From positions 52,341,738 to 52,405,737 of the forward strand of contig CM054115.1 of NCBI GenBank assembly GCA_028673005.1: a DNA stretch of 64,000 bases, read 5' to 3'. Source of the DNA: Tanypteryx hageni (Eukaryota; Arthropoda; Insecta; Odonata; Petaluridae). The position numbers and the translations under genes are program-made. Below are positions 56,516 through 64,000 of the stretch, one piece after another. The stretch's first letter is position 1, and every line of letters begins with the position of its first letter. The notes beneath the pieces were generated by a model that was not told where the DNA came from, ran no database searches, and worked only from the letters and a program-made list of their open reading frames with translations.

Positions 56516-58337
56516 TAGACGTGGTCAATTTTTACCTCATAAAAAAGCGGGAAGATTTTTTCGGAAGTGTTTTATTTTTTGTGTTCGATGAATAAAAGAC
56601 AAAAAATAAAATTATGGGAGAGTCGAAGGAAGGAAAAAAAACCCAGGTTAAGTCATCCTGATGAAAGTGGTGAAAAAACGGGATAGAGAATTCCTCCCAA
56701 GAATGAATTCGGATGGAGAAAGGAGAAGTCGGGAAATTTGGTCGGAGCGACTGGAAATCGATTTCCCGACGACGCAGCACTTCCATTTTTGTTTGGTTCG
56801 TCCTCTTAAGTCCAAAGGGAAAAAAACGCATTATCCAGAGGTGGAGTAGACATCGACGCTATGAGTGAATTGATTCTCGAGTAAGGTGCACGTTGAGGAG
56901 AAATTCGGCTGAACGAGGGAGTGAGAGAGGGAGAAGAGAATGACGGTAACATGGTTTCACATGTTCCCTTATTTGGTTATGTTATAGATAAGTTACCCAA
57001 AGTTACGCACGCATAAATATACGCACGCAGGAAAAAAATCTGCGAAATTGTATAATCACTGCGAATTAGTGTATCTATTTGGAAACATACACCTATTTTT
57101 GAAAACACACTGAAAAAATCCCTGGAAATCCTCTCTCGTCGCAGACGAAGGGAAATTGCATTAAAATTACAAATCAAAATAAAATTTACAGAAGAATAAT
57201 TTTCGGTGGAAATGTGCGATAATTTCGCATTAAATGGAAAACTCGCAACAGAAAACACACCAAGATTAAAGTGAAATCATAGTAGTAGTGAAATTTATAA
57301 AAAATAATTTCTCATGACCTTCAGTCGCGTCAAAAAGTTATGTTATTAGTCGCGTGAGGTCAATATGACTCCACTGCAATCTTTTTATTTTTGCAAGGAA
57401 ATATTAATTTGTTATAGTTGTCATATTAAAAATACTCTCATCATTATTCGGCTATTTTTATGACAATATTTTTGAAAATTTTTATAAAATAAGGTATTAT
57501 ATAGGGGTAGAACGAAGGCGAAAGCGAGAAAAACGCAAGGCGAAAATCTAAATAATAGTAAAGGATAGAGATGGAGAAAGAGAAAGGAGGAAGAAGGGAT
57601 TACCCTGAATCTTCTGTATCCGTTTAAAATCACGCGTGTACGTAGACGACCAGCACGAACAGGTCGTTCATTTGAGTGCTTTCGAAAGTGGCTGCCGTAA
57701 GCTGTCTCAACTGGAGCCCAACTTGCGCCCCATCCACCGATCCTCTTCCCCCATTACGGGATCCCGATGGAAAGGAGGGAGTAACATGTACTTAAAGGCA
57801 ATTTTTTTCGAGGGAGTGTTTGGAGAAGATAAGGGAGGTGTTGGAAAAGGAGGGAGACGGAGAAAATTCGCCCGGACGCAGATGGAGTACATTTTTTAAA
57901 TTTTTTTTACCGGTCGAACGATTAAATAAGCAGGATTACGGAACAAGCTGGTCTGAACGATAAAGAAGAGGTAGATTTGTAAAGGTATAGCTAAGGGGTG
58001 TAATGTGAGCCACTTCTCCTTTTGAGTGAAAAAATCGAGTTTCCTTTTTTTTATTACACCCCCAGATAGAGCAAACAAAAAAATCGTCTACGAGTTCGTT
58101 CATAACATTCAAAAACGCAAAATTTCGCGAGAACGGATGTGGCCCCACTAGGTAAAAAAAATACCTTGCAGAAACATCCTCTAAGAGCTGGATTCTCAGA
58201 CTCAGCTTGCATTGGGGCCAAATAGATAATTCCTAAATGTATGGCGGGCTTGACGTAACAATAATGAGTCTACGTATGACTCTGAAAATATAACATACCA
58301 GTAATATTGGTAAATCTTATTAGATAATTGGCTATGT
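56516..58337. other. Unassigned DNA
   Basis: AT-rich. Frames of up to 99 codons have no recognised domain. Nothing else seen. Confidence 0.35.
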
Positions 58338-59177
58338 CAGCGGTACTCAACCTGGGATACGCAAACTCCTGGAGGTACGCAACTACATTAAAGCGCAGTT
58401 CTTTTCCACTATACAACCGGCATTACCATCTTCCACCTACTCCTCATCTGTCCTGATGTAATCTTCCTTTTCGTCAGTTTCTTTTGGTTAAATAAACCAA
58501 CACGAGTAAATTTCATTAGAAATTCCATTTAATTCGTGATAAAGTATGGTATGTATTTGAATAAAGAACGCAGAAAAGGCGGAGGGGGAGGAGGAGTGGT
58601 AGAAAGACAGACAATCGTTGGGTGATGACGGTTAGGAAAAGACAATGTGGGAGGGGAGGAGAAAGGGTGAAGAGAGGAATTCTAAAGTAATTAATGCAAT
58701 TGTGACGGATTGGTAACAAAGTTTGAATAAACGGAGGCGGTGAACTATTGGGAAAGAGTAACTCGTTATATGCTATAGGGCAGTGGTGCCCTAACTACGG
58801 CCCGCGGGTCAAATGCGGCCCGCGAAGGGTTTTGTGCGGCCCGCAAAAGCAGTTCGAAAAATTTAACACACACACACTCATACATTTTTTGAAAGTTTTT
58901 ATAATAAAACTTTAAATATTGAAATGTTAGCCAGGAAAACCTGATTTAGACTCGTTTTTCACTTTTAAGCATGGCTTCTCAGAATACAGAAAACTTCCGA
59001 TTTAAACACTAATCCGGCCCTCCCAAGAATTGGCAACTTCCAATGCGGACCGCCAAGGGACTCGCGACCACTGATATGGCCCGCCATTAGAAAAGTTTGG
59101 GCACCACTGCTATAGGGTACAAAATTCTTCAAAAATGTTATAAGGGGTACACCGACCATAAAGGTTGAATATCATTG
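58338..59177. mobile_element. hAT-type element carrying a nested hAT MITE
   Basis: The left end is CAGCGGTACTCAACCTGGGATACGC. The right side is AAGGGGTACACC ... AAAGGTTGAATATCATTG, the mutated inverted counterpart. The interior is broken by a younger hAT MITE at 58781-59109. Without that insert and one target copy, the host element is about 500 bp. No clear outer target duplication remains. Confidence 0.6.
58781..59109. mobile_element. hAT-type MITE, 329 bp, perfect target duplication
   Basis: The left end is CAGTGGTGCCCTAACTACGGCCCGC and the inverted right end is CAGTGGTGCCCAAACTTTTC. The octamer CTATAGGG is present intact on both sides (58773-58780 and 59110-59117). It shares interior sequence with 48542-48828. 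It is the youngest-looking hAT insertion in the window and sits inside an older one. Confidence 0.9.
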
Positions 59178-59271
59178 AGCCGCGACTTGGCTACATGCAC
59201 CACCGGCGGCATAAGATCCAGGGGGCATGGAGAAAGTGTAAAGAGAGCCACATTTTTTAGGGGAAGTGTGT

Positions 59272-59345
59272 GTGTGTGAGAGAGAGAGAACAGGAGGGAG
59301 GAGAATGAGAGGTAGGGAGAGAGAGAGGAAGAAATAGATAAGAAT
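59272..59345 (+). repeat. GT then GA simple repeat
   Basis: A short GT run leads into GAGAGAGAGA and GA-rich sequence that ends just before the tRNA-like unit at 59359. Confidence 0.8.
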
Positions 59346-59358
59346 GGAGAGTCATGCT

Positions 59359-59432
59359 GGCTTGTTAGCTTAGTTGGTTAAAACACCTATCCGGCAAATG
59401 GGGAGACCCGGGTTCGATTCCCGGTTAAGTAC
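59359..59432 (+). tRNA. tRNA-like sequence, probable SINE head or pseudogene
   Basis: The A box TAGCTTAGTTGG and B box GGTTCGATTCC are intact. The T arm is perfect (CCGGG/CCCGG) and so is the anticodon stem (CCTAT/ATGGG). The D stem has one mismatch. By position the anticodon would be GGC, but base 33 is C rather than U. The acceptor stem pairs poorly (G-A and T-T mismatches at its ends). These defects and the T/C-rich sequence after it, similar to that beside 50060-50140, favour a tRNA-derived SINE or pseudogene over a working gene. Confidence 0.5.
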
Positions 59433-59529
59433 AGGATTTTTTCTCCTTCTCAAAGTTCTAAATTTAATTTCAGATTTATGCGAGCATGCATAACAAGTCA
59501 TCTCAACACCTTTGTTTCTTATTAGATAA

Positions 59530-59590
59530 TCGTCTTAATTTGGGCGAGATTGAGACTAGACAAACCCAAGAGAGAGGGAGAATGGGATGC
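59530..59590 (-). mobile_element. Retroelement 3'-end block, minus fragment
   Basis: On the minus strand: CTCCCTCTCTCTTGGG, then TCTCAATCTCGCCCAAATTAAGACG, then ATTATC. This matches the order pyrimidines, CTCAACCTCGCC, AATAAAGAC seen at 15915-15990. It is a short, diverged copy. Confidence 0.5.
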
Positions 59591-59684
59591 GCTTTAATTT
59601 TAATTAAATATTTTAATCACGCATACCCATCGTTTTTTACGAGCAGTTACTCTATTATTTTAATAAAAACTAACTATCGCACTA

Positions 59685-59852
59685 CAGTCGGACCTCAATT
59701 TAGCGCCACTGTTTGTCCATCGCTGACATTGGCGCTAAAGGAGGGCTGGCGGTAAATCGAGGTATATGCTTGCTCTATTCTTTTCACAACGATTCATGGG
59801 CGGTATGCGGGGGTGGCACTATATAGGGGGGAGCCATATCGGGGTTTGACTG
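59685..59852. mobile_element. pogo/mariner-type MITE, 168 bp
   Basis: The left end is CAGTCGGACCTCAATTTAGCGCC with TA just before it. The inverted right end is CAGTCAAACCCCGATATGG. The first 70 bases match 22497-22570 closely (GACATTGGCG, GTAAATCGAGGT). The TA on the right has mutated to TT. Confidence 0.7.
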
Positions 59853-59859
59853 TTTTCTA

Positions 59860-62800
59860 TATTGTTAAACATTTGTTTAATTTGTTTCGCATCCATCTGT
59901 CAACGCCACGCTCTCTCTCCTACATATCTGCATTAAAATCGGAGCTAAGAGAGGGCCATAGCATTGTTACTGTCAATCCGCATATGGCCCTCTGGCTGCA
60001 TGCATGAGACTCCTGTAATAGATGAAATGAAAGTTGACGTGTATTACATGTGAAAATTCAGGTGAAAATCGGAAATTATACATGTGTGAAGTGTGTCCTT
60101 TTCGTGCAAACGGGTTAAACAGTTCTGCCGCAATACGAAAATTTGACTGAAATTATGCGATAATAATTAATCGTTTTCTTCTTCTCGTTTCAGGTAAATG
60201 ATTCGCCATGCCTATTATTATTGCTCGGAGTCACCCTTGAGATTGGTGGAGGTGGAAAAAAGTAGACTATCCCAATAAGGGCATACGTATTCTTAACGCA
60301 ATTTCCGGTTAAAAGTGAGTAACAAAGAACCTAATCGTAGTTTTAAATGTAATAACGACAGCGTCATTGACGTGATAGGTGCATATCCAGACGTTATCTC
60401 GCTTTTTCTCTTCGCCTTTTCTTAGCTTTCTCTCCCTCCCTCTCCCTCCCTCTCCCTTCCTCTTCCTTCCTCTCCCCTCATCTTCTGTCTCTTCTTCTCC
60501 TGACTGAGTACCAAACAAGGCGTGTGCACAAGACGTGTCAACTGCACGCAGACGCTGCACATGTGGAAGGGTAAACGTTTCGGAGGGCGTACAATTTTGA
60601 ACGTGACGTGTTTGCTTAAAATCTCTTCCACGACCTTTTGTCTCAAAAGATCACTTTTGTTCTGGAGAATAAATGTTCTATAGTCGTGCTACGACCGTGC
60701 TGGAAGAGCATTCTCATGTGAACGGAAATGTTCGAACGCAATGGAAATTTCTATTTTCACGTGCCATTAGGTACAATTCAGAATGCTAATGAATGTTCGG
60801 AAAGTATAAAAAAGTTATATCCTTGACTTCAGCTTTTTATCTAAAAGCCAATAAAAAATTTGATATTATTATATCACACGTAAGGATCCTCTTGGTGTTT
60901 ATAAAAACTTTTATTGGTCATATTGAAGCTGAGCAGACATTTTATGCTAATAACCACTGTTTGCTGGAAGAAATGTAGTTATTCTACTTCAGCCACTGAA
61001 AGTGTCTGGCCGAAAATGAACAATTTTCCGGGTGGATAATGTTTTTCTTTCGATTCCGTAAGATTATTCGAAATATAATTGTGAAAATTTCCATCCCAAT
61101 TATTCTAAATGTCGGTCAAATGATATAACCTGGATATAAAAATCTCAGAGATATAATAAACTATATGAGTGACTCCAAAAAAACATAAAATAGATTACTT
61201 AACCGGAAGTGCGTTTCAGTTGCAACAGTGAAAGCCGTTGATGCATGAAAATGTCTTATTCAACAGTTTTATGAAGTTTCGCCTATATAATTTGACACTA
61301 TCCATAATACGAGCTTATATATTTAATCATATATGTACGCTAACACAATTTATCGTAAAAATTAAGGACGAAGAAGCTCGTTTTAATTCATAAAACAAAA
61401 ATGAGCGTGGGTAGGTCTGACGACTCGTTCACGCCTGGCTCTCTCGCTAAATGATGCTAATATTTCGCTACGGTCCATCACCCACGTGCGGTGTCAGGAG
61501 GCAACGACCAGGTTGAGAACGTCGTCTCCTTTCCTTGTTTCCATGGCAACAGTTCAATTATTTAAAAATAAACCCCGTTTAAAGCCATCAAAACTACACG
61601 ATTAGTTAAAGCGCTCGGGTTGCGTAGCTTTCTTAGTGTTCGTCTCGGGAGATAGTTTTCTCATTAAAGAGGAAACCCAAAAGACTCTACGGTACGAAAA
61701 AAGCTATAACCCATCTCTCTGGAGGCATCTGTTGCTGCTTCTTGATGATTCCGCTGGAAATTTCATTATTCTTCCGGCGTCGGAGGGAGGGCAAAATGTA
61801 TCTTCCACGACGAACGCTTTTTCGTCGATTAACTTTTGTTGGATGCGATAATTTGAATGTTTGAAGGGAGGATCTTCAAGAGTAAATTTTGAAAATTTTT
61901 AAAGTTTGCATGTCGCTCAAACATTTTACTTTATGAAGCTTTAAACCCACTTTGGAGAGTCTGTAACAAATCCAATTGAGAGGTAACGTACGCGTTTATC
62001 TAAATAGGGCGTCGTTTGATGGCCAGATAGAATTTTGCCGCTATCCTATATTCTTTGTCTAAGTTTGTCTGAGTACTTAACCGCGGTACGTTGTAAAATT
62101 ACGAATGGTTCTGTAATTAAAATAAAAATTATGATACATTTACATCGAGTCCAAAATCAAACGTTTTAACCGACAATTGAAGCCCTTAAATCATATTCCC
62201 TATATAATTCAAGTGTATAAAATTGAAATGGAATATAACGCATTAGTTAATTTAAAAAATACTGAAATTTCTTGCATTTTGGTTAAAAACAGTATTGATC
62301 TTGAATTTTTCGCTGCAGAGATGTTTTTTCGACACCTTAGCACCTATTAGTTTTAAAAAAAGAATCAAAAAATTCGACAGCTTCAATCTTCCACCGTCTG
62401 ATTCGCTCCGAGCCTCAAAAGGTAAACACGCCCGTCAAAACAACTCCCTTCTCATCTTCTTCCGAACCGATCACCGTCAACATGGCGTCTTGTTGCGACC
62501 ATCCGACCGCAAAAGACGTAACACAAATAAAATTTGTGGAGCAAACAAAGTGTGTATCAGCTGAAGTTTTCATGTCTCGCGGAATATATAACAATTGAAT
62601 ATGTTTTGAAAAATATAAGATCCGGTGCCTTGTTGAACAACACCAGATAGACGGAACGTTTGCAGCGTTCCCTTTATTTTCACGCAGAGAAAATTGGCTT
62701 CGCGAAAGAACAAGGGCTTTGGGAGTACCTTAGGGATCTAGCTTTGGACCAGTTTTATTATCCGCTCTCCCGCGTATGGATTTTCTTCAAAAGGAGTATA

Positions 62801-62935
62801 CAATTTAGGAGCAGAAAGGAAAAAATATACAGAGAGATTGAATAGAATGTGCAGAGACGGAAAACAAGGAAATTTCACAGGGAATAGTATAAGGGTGGTC
62901 GGAATTATGAAAGACATTGGGATTTTCAGACAGCT
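59860..62935. other. Unassigned DNA
   Basis: AT-rich. A pyrimidine patch lies at 60405-60500. Frames of up to 89 codons have no recognised domain. One RFX-like site is noted at 61537. Confidence 0.35.
61537..61550 (+). promoter_or_regulatory. RFX X-box-like site
   Basis: GTTTCCATGGCAAC matches the palindromic X-box (GTTGCCATGGCAAC) at 13 of 14 positions. RFX factors bind such sites in promoters of ciliary and neuronal genes in animals. No promoter or downstream gene is visible, so function is speculative. Confidence 0.4.
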
Positions 62936-62939
62936 TGCC

Positions 62940-63935
62940 GCGTGAGGGGAAGGAGTGGAGCGACACGCGAGGGAAGTATGGGGGAGACAGGAAGTGGAGA
63001 GGAGGAGAGGGAAAGGGGAACGGAATGGAGGGGAAGATTTAACCGGGAAGGAGTGAAGAGAATCGATACGGGGCCATCGCGGGGTAGATTCTGGGTAGGG
63101 AACTCATGGGCTCGAGCTGGACCAGTCACCATGGAGACGGCACCCAAGGAAGTTGAGTCTCTCAGAGAGAGAAGAGAGAGAGAAGGCGAAGCGTTAGCAA
63201 GGGGAGGTTGGGAAAAGGTAGAGTGGGAGATGGGTAGAGAGAAGGGAAACATTGGAGGAAGGGAAACAGTTGAAAAGACAGAGAACTTGGTAATAGCACC
63301 AAGGTAGGGGGAGGAGGAAATAAGGTGAAGACGTATGGGGTGTTGGTGAGGAAGAGAGAGGAGGAGATGGGATGCAATAACATGGGGATGGAGGTGAGGA
63401 AAGGAAGGAGAGGGAACAGAAGGGAGGAGGAGAAATAAAAATATACGGGATGGAGGGAAGGAGAGCGAGGGAGTGAGAGGAAAGGTAAAAGAGGAAGGAA
63501 GAGAGAGAGAGATAAAAAATAAGAAATAGCTAGTAAAATAGAGAAGGGAGAGGAAAGAGGGAGGGAGGAGTAGGGAGAGACAAGGACGGATAGGGAATGA
63601 CAGAGGAAGATGCAGAGGAGGAGAAAGAAAATTAAACGGGAAGAATGGAGGGAGAGGAAGTAAACACTAGGTGAGAATAGCAAGGAAAATAGAGGAATGG
63701 AGAGAGAAAGGGGAGTGGGGGGAGAGAGGAGAGAAGAGGAGGGGAGAGATGGAGAGAGGAAGAGGGAGGGAGTAAGATAGCAGGAGGGGGGTTGAAGAGA
63801 GGGTGGGAGAGGGAAGAAGACAGGACAAGAGAGGAAAGAAGGGAGAGAAAGAGGGAGGAAGAAAGAGAAAAGAGGATAAAATAGTGAGATGGAAAAATAG
63901 AGAGGAGAGAGAAGTGGAGTAAAAAAGGACAAAAT
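62940..63935. repeat. Purine-rich tract, about 1 kb
   Basis: A/G-rich on the plus strand and without a dominant period. The section 63060-63160 is less biased and contains a GTCACCATGGAGAC word. The 271-codon minus frame and its companions are Ser/Leu/Pro ribbons. No AATAAAGAC block is obvious at its left edge. Confidence 0.8.
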
Positions 63936-64000
63936 AGTATGTTGCGCAATGTCGTTGTCCCGTGTTTCCCATTTCATTAGACATTATTTTGTTTACGGGA

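Noticed and set aside
63162..63977. 271-codon minus-strand frame
   Set aside because: Ser/Leu/Pro low complexity opposite a GA tract.

Overview
This is a eukaryotic, AT-rich, gene-poor window that looks like arthropod (most likely insect) intergenic or long-intron DNA. I found no convincing host exon, no rRNA, no CRISPR array and nothing prokaryotic. The long open frames all lie in low-complexity purine or pyrimidine tracts (Ser/Leu/Pro or Arg/Glu/Gly ribbons), or are short frames of no recognisable composition. The species cannot be fixed from the sequence. The arthropod call is an inference from the mix of elements: RTE/L2-type and CR1/Jockey-type non-LTR retrotransposon remnants, many small hAT and pogo/mariner MITEs, tRNA-derived SINEs and Penelope-like hammerhead arms.

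Layout. 0-6.8 kb: mostly unstructured AT-rich DNA with a hAT end, a weak tRNA-like B box and a LINE 3' tail (5.1 kb). 6.8-18.2 kb: four strand-asymmetric purine/pyrimidine tracts, a tRNA-derived SINE (16.0 kb) and a degenerate tandem repeat. 19.1-19.8 kb: a composite element with ~80-bp, nearly identical inverted arms around a LINE endonuclease fragment. 22.0-24.25 kb: a repeat cluster of hAT MITE, pogo-like MITE and a decayed RTE/L2-type LINE. 25.8-41 kb: scattered hAT MITEs, an inverted pair of a LINE-tail-like repeat (26.6 and 35.3 kb), a second LINE 3' end (33.55 kb, minus strand) and two copies of a MITE whose ends carry GTTATAG-like sequence. 42.1-44.3 kb: two related foldback elements with a three-unit 143-bp tandem repeat between them. 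45-51.3 kb: more MITEs, a third GTTATAG MITE with a SINE inside it, and a tandem duplication. 52.6-54.5 kb: a 1.9-kb tract that flips from pyrimidine-rich to purine-rich near 53.51 kb. 54.7-60 kb: a cluster of CCCGCGGG palindromes, hAT MITEs including a clean nested insertion, a tRNA-like sequence and a second pogo-like MITE. 62.9-63.95 kb: a final purine tract.

The most interesting signal is a set of six short motifs in three inverted pairs (19.17/19.69, 42.16/42.26 and 44.10/44.20 kb). Each has a CTGANGA-like box (CTGATGG in one arm), a small stem, GAAA, and a downstream NUH triplet. The box-to-NUH span is 35 nt in four of them and 32 nt in the other two. This is the hammerhead ribozyme layout known from Penelope-like elements, but with one extra base between the box and stem II in the five arms where stem II can be drawn. 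A second pattern is that several of the large pyrimidine tracts sit directly upstream of a shared ~55-bp block ending in AATAAAGAC-like sequence, which suggests that the tracts belong to a retroelement 3' end.
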